Source: Coptis chinensis (lineage: Eukaryota; Streptophyta; Magnoliopsida; Ranunculales; Ranunculaceae). From it: a stretch of 64,000 bases of DNA. The notes beneath the pieces are model-generated. The model made no database searches and was not told the origin of the DNA. It saw nothing but the letters and a program-made list of their open reading frames with translations. This document shows, piece after piece, positions 1 to 10,485 of the stretch. A program made the translations under genes and the position numbers. Numbering within the stretch: position 1 is the stretch's first letter; each line of letters begins with the position of its first letter. The stretch is from assembly GCA_015680905.1 (NCBI GenBank), contig CM027382.1, forward strand, positions 5,518,001-5,582,000, in the 5' to 3' direction.

Positions 1-420
1 CTTTTGGGGGCGTCACTATAGTATAACTAGTCTTTTAGGGGCGTCACTATGGTTGAATCAAGCTTAACTCTGGCGTTGGTGTTAAGTTGATTGTACACCT
101 TTTGGGGGTGTTTTTGTTGATAGTTAGTCTTTTGGGGGTGTCACTATGATTGATAGTTAGCCTTTTATGGGCGTCACTATGGTGGTTGTTCCTTGTTGAA
201 TGTCCTTGATTGCGATCTAACATCGTAGTGCGTGGTTCGAACTTGATCCTTAGTAGGGCATCAAGCTGATTGGTTGATAGCTAACTTTTTGGGGGCGCTA
301 TTATTGTCGTAGATGCCATTTGAGCTGGCTGATTAGTAAGCCTTTTGGGGGCATTACTATGACTGGTCGTTAACCTTTAGCTAGCGTGCTTATCACTAGC
401 CCCCAGTAGTAGAAGCAGCC
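1..420. repeat. Degenerate short tandem repeats (CTTTTGGGGGCGTCACTAT motif)
   Basis: The motif CTTTTGGGGGCGTCACTAT and close variants recur about every 30-60 bases, for example near positions 1, 31, 98, 137, 161 and 343, often followed by a TTGATAGTTAG-like spacer. No credible reading frame runs through it. It looks like an internal repeat block of a larger repetitive element that begins left of the window. No family can be named. Confidence 0.6.
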
Positions 421-544
421 CTTTGTGGGTGTTAATGTTGTTTATCCCCAGTGAAATAACTTGTCCCAATTCGGAGGTGGCTATGGCTAGCCCCCAGCTT
501 GATTGGCTTGCAATAAACTGCAAGGGAGTGAGCTTCCATTTTGC

Positions 545-1140
545 AATTTGATTAAGAGCTGACTTGAGGACGACATGTCTTGAGGACGACCTAAGTTGAG
601 GATGAATTGATCTGAGGATGAGCTATTCTAAGGATGGCCTGTTTTGAGGGTGACCTAAGCTAAGGATGAGCTGATCTGAGGATGAGTTGTTCTGAGGATG
701 AGTTGTTCTGAGGATGGCCTATTTTGAGGGCGACCTGAGCTAATGATGAGCTTATATGAGGATGAGTTGTTTTGAGGATGAGCTGGATGAGCTGTTTCGA
801 GGATGGCCTGTTTTGAGGACAACCTGAGCTAAGGATGAGCTGAGCTGAGGATAAGCTATTCTGAGGATGAGCTGACTTGAGGAGGGCTTGTTTAAGGACG
901 ATATGAGCTGAGGATGAGCTATTCTGAGGATGAGTTGAGCTAAGGATAAGCTGACTTGAGGATGGCCTTGCCTTGAGGATCGACTGACTGAAAATGAAGA
1001 TGAGTGCGCTCGGTGGATGAGTTGAAAATGAGGATGAGCTGACTTGAAGATGGCCTGTCTTGAGGACGACCTGAGCTGAGAATGAGTTAAGCTGAGGATG
1101 GCCTGTCTTGAGGACGACCTGAGCTAAGGATGAGGTGATC
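545..1140. repeat. Degenerate tandem array of GAGGATGAGCTG-type units
   Basis: About 600 bases consist of variants of two short phrases, (c)tgaggatgagctg and tgaggatggcctgt, with occasional tgaggacgacctgag. The spacing is about 18 bases with higher-order pairs. Unit-to-unit identity is imperfect and stop codons occur in the frames I read, so this is not a coding repeat. Together with the block to its left it is probably part of one repetitive element. Confidence 0.7.
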
Positions 1141-2440
1141 TTTAGCTAATTGGAGTAAGTTTGTATGTGTTTTGGTATTTTGGCCATAACTTTGGCTACA
1201 GCTGTCAGAATCACGCGTGTGAGCCCAATTCGGAAAGATCTCGGTGGCGCGCATGTTGTCACCACAAACTTTGCTATGTGGTGGCCATTTTCGAGGTCAA
1301 AATCCATTGTTTTCCCCTCTAAAATTACCTTTTTCTATTTTTGTCCGACTGAAAATGATCATGCTACCGATTTGATGAATGACTGGATGACGACGACACG
1401 GAGGAGGATGACTTGGCTTGATGATGATGACCCGCTAAGGATGACCTGAGCTGATAGAAGGCTGATGGATGACCTGGCAGAGGTCTTTGCATGAGATCTA
1501 GCTGAGGTTTTGATATAACTCTGTGAGGAGTTGTGATGGTGTGTGGGTGTATGCTTCTCCTCATTGATATTAACATGCTCTAAAATTTTTGTTTGAGAGT
1601 GGTTGAATCAGCACCTTAGTTGACCTGGTAAGGAGCGACACGTAAAATCGGATTCCCGGATCTCAGATTGTCACCAATTAAATTAAGAAAGGAATGGAAC
1701 GTCATATGGTGGTAGTTGCAACCCTCGGGTTAGTACTGGATCGATTGCAAGTGATCTGTAAATTTGAAATATATCTTGCAACATAGAAGTGTGCACAGAT
1801 TATCCGAATTGATCTAAGATTAAATATTAGTATAAATGAAGGATAGTTGAATGTAGACTTATATCTTAAAACGTGACTTTTTCGCTTGCTGCCATTGATA
1901 GTTGAATGGAAGAATGCTGAATGTTCTTCCCTGGTGGTTTTACCAAGTTTCGTGAGTTGAAAAAATGATGTGAATGCTTTTTTTCAAGAAAACGAACCGG
2001 CAGACGGCGCCAATGTGGAAGTACTGTTTAGGCATGACCTTACAATCTCGGAGAATAGGATTTGTATAAGATGTTTGATTGAACTCAAGTCGGTGCTCTG
2101 AGTTGCCTACGTATCTAGTTCTCTGATGAACTGGAATCAAGTCAAACGTAGTTCATGTTGAGTGATTGAGTGGGAGATGGAGACAATGTTAGCCTCCCTC
2201 GAGAATGGAGAAGACACCTTTTTTATAGGCGTAGATCCCCCTTTTGTGCTGTCTTGATGATTTGTTTTACTTCTTCCGTTATGAAGTAATGATCAGTCAT
2301 TAATGATGTTGTTGACTAGCTTGCAGCGGTTACGTTTCCTAGCTCGTTTGGACGACTTGACTTTAGGTTGTATGCACGACCTGCTTGTAGTCTGGACACG
2401 TGGTTTGCCACGAGTGGTTGAGAGTGGAGAATAGTGACAC
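1141..2440. other. Retroelement-like non-coding DNA, no gene
   Basis: Short open frames near 1165-1449 and 1364-1576 overlap each other on opposite strands and resemble no protein family I know. The stretch around 2095-2150 (gttgcctacgtatctag, then aatcaagtcaaacgtagttc) resembles a phrase I associate with high-copy plant retroelement sequences; that is recollection and was not checked. I see no clear LTR ends, primer-binding site or pol motif. Confidence 0.4.
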
Positions 2441-2805
2441 ATAACAAACAATCATAGAAAAGGAAAATAAAGTTTAATAAAAAAAAAATATAGTTTTCTA
2501 TTTCTTTATTTTATTAAGTTTTGGCCTCACAAACATATAGATTCCATTCCTAGTTTTTTCCTTTCCTTTCCCCGAAGTAATTAAATAGACGCATCAAAAA
2601 TAAAAATCCAATTACATTTGATTTTTTTTGATCATTTTTGTGAGGGAGTAAACAAACGGGCAGCCCTGATAATAAAATTTGAAAATTTGTTTACTTTTAG
2701 AAAAGAGTTGCACAAAAACAACACTCTAACCATTGAAAAAAAGGGCTAGTCATCTCCCTTCCTTCTCTCGTTCCCAATTTTCTCCGCAAAACGAAAAAAC
2801 AAACA
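2441..2805 (+). other. AT-rich upstream region of the 2806 gene
   Basis: This AT-rich stretch (poly-A run near 2480, poly-T run near 2625) lies directly upstream of the membrane-protein gene and probably holds its promoter and 5' UTR. I cannot single out a TATA box with confidence. The translation start at 2806 sits in the favourable plant context aacaATGGC. Confidence 0.35.
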
Positions 2806-3387
2806 ATGGCATCTCTTTCAAATTACAGTCTCCTCCTCCTAACAATAATAATAACAATTGGAGAAACCCAAGCAAGACCCTGCAAAACCTTCTTCATTTC
2901 ATCTTTCACAATCTCTTCCTTCAAAAACCCTTCAAACCCTAATAATAATTTCATCATCAATCCCAACACTGACCCACCTAAATTCTTCACCATCTTCGAT
3001 TTTTACCCAACTCAAACCCAACCACTACAAATCTTCATCGACCGACAACCTTTATTCCTCGACACAACTCAATTCCCAAAATACCCTCGTGCAATGCGTG
3101 TCGAAAATAACAAACCAAATGTTGTTACTTCTTCCCTTCGTGAAAGGACCAAGGATATTTTAAGTGTTGTTGTGGCTTTACTTTTTGGTGTGGGTTGTGG
3201 TGCATTGACTTCTGCTACTATGTATTTAGCTTGGTCTTTGATTACTAACAGGTTTGAAGAAAGCCACGATGATGGGGACTTTAGTGATGATGATGATGTT
3301 GCTAGTTTTAAGAAGATGGGGTATTGTAAGATTCCTGATGATGCCGCCAAGGCCCCGGCACCTGTTCTTGCTAAAGAAGTGGTATGA
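2806..3387 (+). CDS. Small membrane-anchored plant protein of unknown function
   Basis: Single exon, 193 residues. Residues 1-23 (MASLSNYSLLLLTIIITIGE) form a typical cleavable signal peptide. Then comes a Ser/Pro/Phe/Asn-rich presumably extracytoplasmic segment, starting RPCKTFFISSFTIS. A single membrane span lies around residues 117-145 (DILSVVVALLFGVGCGALTS), followed by a cytoplasmic tail with an acidic run (DDGDFSDDDD) and a KKMGYCKIP motif near the C-terminus. This layout (RPCKTFF after the signal peptide, Gly-rich span, GY-KIP tail) matches a plant-only family I remember as uncharacterised. The start at 2806 is chosen for its Kozak context and because it gives the signal peptide. The antisense frame at 3069-3545 is a shadow. 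Molecular function is unknown. Confidence 0.85.
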   Translation: MASLSNYSLLLLTIIITIGETQARPCKTFFISSFTISSFKNPSNPNNNFIINPNTDPPKFFTIFDFYPTQTQPLQIFIDRQPLFLDTTQFPKYPRAMRVENNKPNVVTSSLRERTKDILSVVVALLFGVGCGALTSATMYLAWSLITNRFEESHDDGDFSDDDDVASFKKMGYCKIPDDAAKAPAPVLAKEVV

Positions 3388-4810
3388 AGATGAAAATTTG
3401 GAATGTAGATATAATGTTTCCTTGGGTTATATTTGAATTTGGTGTTTAAAACTATTATGTGTTTTGTTATGGTTGTTATATTTATATTATCTATTATGTT
3501 GACTTTATTTGCATGATCTTGATTGCTTGTTACATTTCGTGTCATTATGTTTGTTTGGCTGTAGAATTACTCTGGGTTAGAGAAAAATGAAGTGGATAGT
3601 TCGAGACTTGATAGGAAAAAAAGAATAATTTCCTAGTTTTATGACCTATATTTTACAAGGAGCCTATGTAAAAATGCCGGCAATCCGGGTTCTTCTAATG
3701 AAACCCAAAAGCGGCATATAGGACTGAGCTAAAATACAATAGTAAGACGTGGATAAGATAGATCGATAGAACTTGCTGTTACAGTACCGGACTGTTGAAT
3801 GTTGACTTTTATAGGATATAACACACAAGAGTATAGGTAGTGGTGCGGGATATTTGCAACTGGATTATCTTCTTCTTGAGTGCTGAACTGCTAATCTATG
3901 AAGGCACTTATTGGTTGTAGATAGTTCTCTGATCTATTTAGACAGTTGGATGTCTAATGTCGAAAGGACGCTGAATGTTTCATGAGTTCTTCTGGGATGT
4001 GGATGGGTTTTTGCATTTTTGTCCTAGTGAATATTTTCATGAAAGCTAGATAGGGCCTGCTCCTGGAAAGGGAATCTGCAATAGGTTGATTGAGTGGAGG
4101 CGTAAGGAAGGGCCTTGAGTGGATGAATCACACTCTGATTAGCATTTTTCATTTGTCATAATTCAGTTTTACGGAGAAGACTATTAGGTAATTTCATTCT
4201 AAATGTGTCCACATTTTTCTTATTAACGGGGATTTGGGTTTTAAGTGTATATGAGCTTCTTTCCAAGTGGCTTTGAAGGGTTAGTAGGAAAGTGGATGCT
4301 TGTGGAGGAAAGTCATTTTGCTAGACATGGTTGATTGATAGAATGTGATTAAACAGTGTTAGAGTTTGCAAAACATAATTGTAGATCTTTGTATGATTTT
4401 CGTGCATGTATACCTTCAGGTCAAAGGCCGTTTTTCTGGGAGAAAGCCCTAAGACTAGACAACATAAATAGTTTATGAATATGAACCCACCCTCTGAAGG
4501 TTTCCATGGAATGGGAATTGAAGGAAGTTTTTCTCCTGTAGGTTTGAAGATAGGCTAGAGATTTCTACCAGATCAGACAGTTCACAGTTAGGTTAGGTTG
4601 AGAACTCGCTAGAAGCATTAAGTGGGACAGGTGCTAGATGCTAATCCGAAGAGCAAAATTTTTTTTGTGTCAAACTGTTGGAGACTGCTACTTGACTTTT
4701 ATAGGGTGAGGTACCTTGTCACTAATCCACCATAATCTTGATAATCAGTCCATTGTGGTATGGGATAATATTTCACTGGAAAATAAAAATAAAAAATAAC
4801 TTTTCTTTTT
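3388..4810. other. Intergenic, no gene recognised
   Basis: The first ~150 bases are probably the 3' UTR of the preceding gene (AT-rich). The rest has no open frame of note and no repeat or transposon end that I can support. It ends at the target-site duplication of the LINE that follows. Confidence 0.4.
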
Positions 4811-4949
4811 AATAAAGAACCATCTATCATTACTTTTTTTGATGGTGAAGACCCATGAGGAATTCACGGGCTCCATAATTCATTCATTATTTAGAAATTG
4901 GTCTAAAAAGCTATTACAGACTTCCAGTTCAGTAAGAAACTCTCTATGC

Positions 4950-7551
4950 CATGCCCATTTTGCAAGTTTATGAGCAGAAACATTACAAGTTTTGGGAGTA
5001 AATATAAACAAAAGAGAATTCAAACTCTTTGAAATAGAAGAAATATATAGTAGAGCTTGGTTCCAGGTTCAGGAGGATGCTTCCGCTATGTCTCTATAAG
5101 TTTGGATTATAGTTTTGGTATCACCTTCCAAAACGACTTCCTTACATTGTTTCTGCATTGCAAACTTTACTGCAAGAACTTCTGCTTCACCAGGAGAAGT
5201 GGTTTTGACTTTGCTGACCATTCCTCCCAAAAGAAAACCTTCACCATTCCTGCCAGCCACAGCTAAACAAGCATGAACACTTTCTCTGTTAAAAGTTTAG
5301 TTTCACCCATCCAGGGGGTGGCTTTATTCAACTCAAATTAGAAGTAGTAGGATTAGTATCATCTTCCATGATATATGGTATATCATCTTCATCAGAAAAA
5401 GCTAGATTCCAATCCTGATAAGTAGAATAATCTTGATGCAAAACTGACTGTTGACTAGGCATAGCTCTTTGAAATCTCTTTTTGTTTCTGGCTTGACATA
5501 TAACATCCAAGATGGCACAGAAAAGCATAGAAGGATTACAAGAAACCTATATCAGTGGGTTTCTTTAAATTCATGCAGAAGGATAACTAGTTTATCACAT
5601 CAAAATCTTCCACTTCAGTTCTAAGACCAAAGCTAGATAAAAACCATATTCCTCTAGACCATGAACACAAGAAGAAAAGGTAGTATAGATCCTCTGAAGT
5701 ATTGTTATAAAAACAACACATGGGGTCAATATTTAAGTGGTGAGCCACACGGACTTCACCCGTAGGAAGGATGTTATGAGAAGCCTTCTATATAAAATTC
5801 TTCACTCTCAAAGGGACTTTGAGCTTCTAAATCTGAGTATATATCTTGGGATTGAAATCACTAGAAGAGGCGTTTGATGCCTTATTCCTGATGGTGAGGG
5901 TAGTTTGATAGGCTGACTTCACTGTAAAATTGCTCTTTTTAGTGAATTGCCATATAAGGTTATCGGGGAGACTTGGTCTTGCTTTAATAGATATGATGGC
6001 ACTCTTTATAGGTAGAGGCAAACTTTCGAGAAGAGCTATATTCCAATCTCCATCAGAGAGAAGGGCATCCTGAACAGTCACAATTGAATAATTAATGCTC
6101 TCTACCCAATGCTTTAGAGGCTTATACTCTCCCAAGAAGAGCACCCATGGATCATTCCAAAAACTTATAGCGCTTCCATTACCAACTTGCCATGCCATAC
6201 ATGTGGCCACTATTTCCTTAGCTTTAGAGATGCTACTGGACATGAAAGAAGAATTAGAAGGTCTAGAAGAATCATCTGACATGGGCTTAAGAAATTTCCC
6301 ATATTTGGCTCGCATCAGTTTTGTCCACAAACAATCCTCTCATATTAGAACCTTCCAATACACCTTAGCCAAAAGTGCTAAATTGACTTTCTTGAAAAAT
6401 CTCAACCCTAGCCCTCCCTTTTCTTTCCTTTGACAAATTTTATCCCATTTACAAGTGTGAATGGCCTTGGAATTTGGGGAGCCCTTCCACCAGAAATCTC
6501 TGCAAATCTTATCCAATCTCTCAGAAACTATAATGGGAATAGCAAAGGTGGACATGGTATAAATGGGAATAGCTTGGGCAACAAATTTGATCAAAGTTGT
6601 TCCCATCTTGGGAAAGAAAGCTGGCTTGCCAACCATCTATAGCTTTAGAAACTTTGTCTGCTAGGAAAGAGAAATCTTGAACTTTGGATTTTGAGAATGA
6701 TAATGGAGAATCCAAATATAAATCCTTCGAACCAACAGGGTTAATACAGAGAATGGATTTAATGATTCTTTGTTGGTGAACATGAGCATTTGGGCTAAAA
6801 GAAACACTTGACTTGTCATAATTCACTAGTTACCCAGATGCTTCACAGTACTCATCTATAATATCACTCACAACCTCAACATCTTTAATACAAGTCTGAC
6901 AAAAGACTATCAAATCATCTGTATAGGCCATATGGGTAATACCAAGAGCCCCTCTAGAGACTTTCAAACTTGTCACGAGGTCAGTTTGTTCAGCTTTAAA
7001 GAAAAGTCTTGACAAAGATTCCGATACCAAAATGAAGAGGTAGGGTGATAGAAAATTCCCTTGTTTGATGCCACGAGAGGGAAAAATGGTCTTTAAGGGA
7101 ATCCCATTAACAATAATATTATATTGGACAGTGGAGAGGCAAAAGTTAATGAGTTTTATCCATTTGAAAGAGAAACCTAGGTTGTTAAAGATTTGAGCAA
7201 TAAAAGTTCACTCAATCCTGTCATAGGCCTTGGCCATATCCAATTTGATGGCACACCGTTTTTTTTTTTTTTTTTTCTCATAGACTTGATCTTATAAAGG
7301 ACCTCATGAACAACTCCAACACTGTCTCCAATATCTCTTTTAGGTGCAAAGGCTCCTTGGTGAGGGGAAATGATCAATGATAGGAGAGGTTTTAGTCTAT
7401 TTGCTAATATCTTAGAGAGAATCTTATATATAACATTGCAAAGACTTATGGGTCTGAAGTGTTGGATCTTGGTTGGATTTGAGATTTTGGGAATTAGAGA
7501 AATGAAAGTCTTAGTGAGAATAGTTCCAAACTGCTCTGTCCTAAAAACCAT
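4950..7551 (-). pseudogene. LINE ORF2 remnant: reverse transcriptase, zf-RVT region and RNase H
   Basis: Read on the minus strand, the reverse transcriptase starts with FISLIPKI and FRPISLCNVIYKILSK, then SPHQGAFAPKRDI near 7350. Next comes LDMAKAYDRIE near 7220, and the active-site box reads YTDD in HMAYTDDLIVF around 6915, where YADD is usual. The connector and zf-RVT region (FWWKGSPNS, WQVGNGSAISFWNDPW) spans roughly 6640-5827, and an RNase H fragment (GEAEVLAVKFAMQK, VVLEGDTKTII) lies at 5260-5069. Frames shift several times, including at a long T-run (7260-7276), and stops are present, so no protein can be made. Order and motifs are those of plant L1-type LINEs. Confidence 0.85.
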
Positions 7552-7577
7552 ATATCATTTCAATAATTCACCATATC

Positions 7578-8160
7578 AAAGACCATTAATACTGAGTAGT
7601 TGAGAATGCTCCCAGTGACCCACGTCAGCCCCCTTTTTTTTCTCTCACACTGACACATCGGATTTTACTTAAAAAAAATGAATTCTACGCTCTTTTTTGG
7701 CGATTTCAATTGTTCGTAACCCAAAATAGATAAAAACCTCTTTCTATACTCTATTTTCAATTCTACAAAACACTCCCAACTCTTAAAAAAAAATATTCAT
7801 CTCTTCAAACCCTCTCTCTTCCTCCAATTCACCTGTATTCGTACCTTTTTCACTATTGGCTCAATCTTCCTTGCCGAGTTAAAAAAAAAAGTCTAAAAGA
7901 AAAACCCCTCTCTCTCATCTCTCATTGCCCTCTAAAAAACAACATTGAAGAGCTCTCATTGACAGACGAAGAAGGAATCAATATAATCAACAAAATTTAT
8001 TTTCACAATTTGCCAGTCCAATGATTTGTAAGTTTTTTTTTTTTTTTTTTTTGGTTTTGAAATCGATTCAATCAAAACTTTCCTTCTTCTGAACAGAAAA
8101 AGGAGACCCCCAATCACAATGATGAGAATCATCGCTTCTAGGAAGTTCAATCAAATTCGG
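7578..8160. other. Helitron 5' region without a gene
   Basis: Non-coding DNA with many T- and C/T-rich runs (7630-7660, 7790-7830, 8038-8052). A short phrase near 7616 (gacccacgtcagcc) resembles the 5' portion of plant Helitrons as I remember it. Short frames on the minus strand at 7956-8150 look like chance. Confidence 0.4.
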
Positions 8161-8164
8161 CATT

Positions 8165-9560
8165 TTTGGATGACTATGGTAACAACGAAGATTGGCGGCG
8201 AACCACACGCCTTTATGTGAAGTGATATTAGAGAACTCAAGAACAAGATGTTCTGAAATTATTGTCCGTTCTTAATATAACAAAACGTCGGCTACTATAT
8301 TGTTGTGCCGGTACAATTGGGATGTTGATAGTGTAAACAATGACCGGTTTCTGGATGAAGAGAAGGTGCGCAAAGAAGGTCGGGTTAATGGAAAAACCGG
8401 TTGTTTATTATTATTCTGCAGATAAGAAAGTTAATTGTAGAATTTGTTTTGATGACTTTCTTTGTGGAGATATGGTTAGTGTTAAGTGTGGTCATTTGTT
8501 TTGTAAGTTGTGTTGGAAGGGATACATTACTACTTCAATTAATGATGGCCCCGGATGTTTAACAATGAGATGCCCCGAGATTAAGTGTGTTTGTCATTGT
8601 GGGTGAGGAGTTGGTGAATAAATTAGTTTCGATGAAGAAGCGAGAGGAAGTACTTGCGTTTCCTCGCCCGATCATATGTTGAAGTTAAAAAAGAATTAAG
8701 TGGTGCCCAACTCGGATTGTGACAATGCGGTGGAGTTTGGAGGTGGGAGTTATGATGTTTCCGCAATTGCAAATACAACTTTTGTTGGAATTGTCTTGAG
8801 GAAATGCATCGTCCCGCTGGAATGTGATACCGGCTAAGTGGATTTTGAAAACAAAGGCGAATCTGAGAACGTTACTTGGATCTTAGCTAATTCAAAGCCC
8901 CTCCCAAAAACGCAGATGGCCTATTCAGAAAAACGATGGTTGCATGCATATGACCTACACACCTCCCTGCAAAAATGAGTTTTGATGGTTGTGTCTTGGT
9001 TCGTGGGAATCTCAAGGTGCAAAAACAGGTGGTAAACTATGCATGTAATCGTTATGAGAAAGCAAAGCAAGAGGGGGAGTACAACGAAGAAGAGAAAAGA
9101 AGGGAGATGGCTACAAGTATTATAGAGAAATATACTCATTATTATGAAAGATGGGAAGCCTACAATAAATCAAGGACAAAAGCGGTTGCAGATTTACATC
9201 AAGCGTAAACGTGCTCATTAACAACATAATGATGGACAACATGAATCGGCGGGCAGTCAAGTTCATAAATAAGCCCGGGCACAAATAATTGAATGCAAAG
9301 GTAGCGTGCTCAAGTGGACCTATGCCTATGGATATTACCTACGAAGATGAACCCGCAAAGAGGCGTTCTTTGAGTTCCTTCAAGGTGAGGCTGAGTTTTG
9401 CTTAGAACGTCTTCATGAATGTCTGCGAGAAATGGATTAAAAAGGTTCCTTGATGCTAAGGAACCGGAAGATTACCGGGAGTTCCGTACAAAGCTAACCG
9501 ATCCGGTGAGGGTGACTAAAGCATTACTTTGCAAACTGATCCGAAAGCGGAGAATGGAAT
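8165..9560 (+). pseudogene. ARIADNE-type RBR E3 ubiquitin ligase pseudogene, intronless
   Basis: The stretch around 8340-8606 encodes a RING1 domain of the plant ARIADNE (ARI7/ARI8-like) RBR ligases: EKPVVYYYSADKKVNCRICF, then MVSVKCGHLFCKLCW and YITTSINDGPGCL. Further parts of the same protein follow in order in shifting frames: IBR-like Cys-rich remnants (8640-8890), [20 protein letters not shown] and [20 protein letters not shown] (9030-9210), then the helical C-terminal part (cttcaaggtgaggctgag region to 9540). Upstream, 8220-8340 retains degraded N-terminal ARI sequence. Frameshifts and stops are frequent. ARI7/8-type genes normally have many introns, and none separate these blocks, so this looks like a processed (cDNA-derived) copy that the Helitron later picked up, or a copy reverse-transcribed inside it. 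Confidence 0.8.
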
Positions 9561-9679
9561 GACCTTGGGTGATGTGGACGATAAATGCAAATGGCTTGGG
9601 ATGGAATGACGAGTTGCAAGGTGGGATGGGTGAGGAAATAACCCGAAAGTGGTGCTTTGGCATCGGCACACCGAAGACC

Positions 9680-10162
9680 AAAGCTCTTAGGATTACTTAT
9701 CCTTGCCGGATGTACATCCAAAGACCGATAAATGCTTTACTCTCCGCTTAATTAATGCGTCGGCGGTTTGGGGAAAAAAACAATTGCCATAGAGATCAAA
9801 ACGATAAATGGATCTTAAATTCTTAGGCTCGTTTGATAGGTCATAAGAGCGATGGCAAAGACAAATTTCGTCACCATTAATATTAAAATGTAGATTCTTT
9901 TTTCCTATAAATATAAAATGTGGTTATGCATTCAAATTGAACTTCGATGGCAACCGCCAAGCATGAGTAGAGGAACTCTTGGGGGACGACAAAGTGGAGC
10001 ACATCGATGTATACTGATTTGTAATGGGCGACAAACCTGCACCGAAATGTATGAATCTTTCTTTGGGGTTAATTTTTCAGCAATTATTGATAGGATGTGA
10101 TCGGGAAGGTCTAACCAATCAACGCTATCATCAGCAGCAACAGTTCTAGCACCTTTGTCCAT
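9680..10162 (-). pseudogene. F-box gene fragment (KIB1/DUF295-like), antisense in the Helitron
   Basis: On the minus strand from 10162 the frame reads MDKGARTVAADDSVDWLDLP then DHILSIIAEKLTPKKDSYIS, an F-box with the W-x-DLP-x-x-IL-x-x-IA-x-x-L spacing of plant KIB/DUF295 F-box proteins, followed by PRVPLLML, which resembles the P-x-x-P-x-L-ML phrase after the F-box in that family. The frame stops near 9932. A second readable stretch continues to about 9690 (DEICLCHRSYDLSNEP, LRSIYRFDLYGNCFFPQTA, VKHLSVFGCTSGKDK) in another frame, with a stop. I cannot place that second stretch in the family, so the total extent is uncertain. It is a broken fragment with no full propeller-type C-terminal domain. 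Confidence 0.6.
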
Positions 10163-10485
10163 GTATGAGTAAATGAATTTGTTGCAGCATATGGGCGCAA
10201 TGTAAATGTGTAGATTTGTTTAAACTGTTTTGGGTTGTTAGAGAGAGAGGTGGGCTGGATTTTGTATCGAAGAACGGGTTATGGGGTTCTGTTGCTTAGG
10301 AGATTGGATTGAATTTAGGTGTTGCTTCATCTGTAAAACTGTTTTATGACTGAGAGGGACAACGACATACCCTGAGAGGATGCAGGTATATTTGCACATT
10401 CCATGCTAAACAGTTTTCTTTTCTTTTTTTATATTACGAGCCTTCGATTATTTGAACCATACCTCTCTATTGGTTCTTATATGTA

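Noticed and set aside
1165..1576. Opposing frames in the left repeat region
   Set aside because: They overlap on both strands in repeat-derived DNA and have low-complexity Asp/Ser/His runs.
3069..3545. Minus-strand frame of 158 codons over the small membrane-protein gene
   Set aside because: It is antisense to a gene with a signal peptide, a membrane span and a good start context, and it has no family resemblance.
9472..9751. Several short frames on both strands at the ARI / F-box junction
   Set aside because: They are pieces of the two degraded genes in wrong frames or chance openings.
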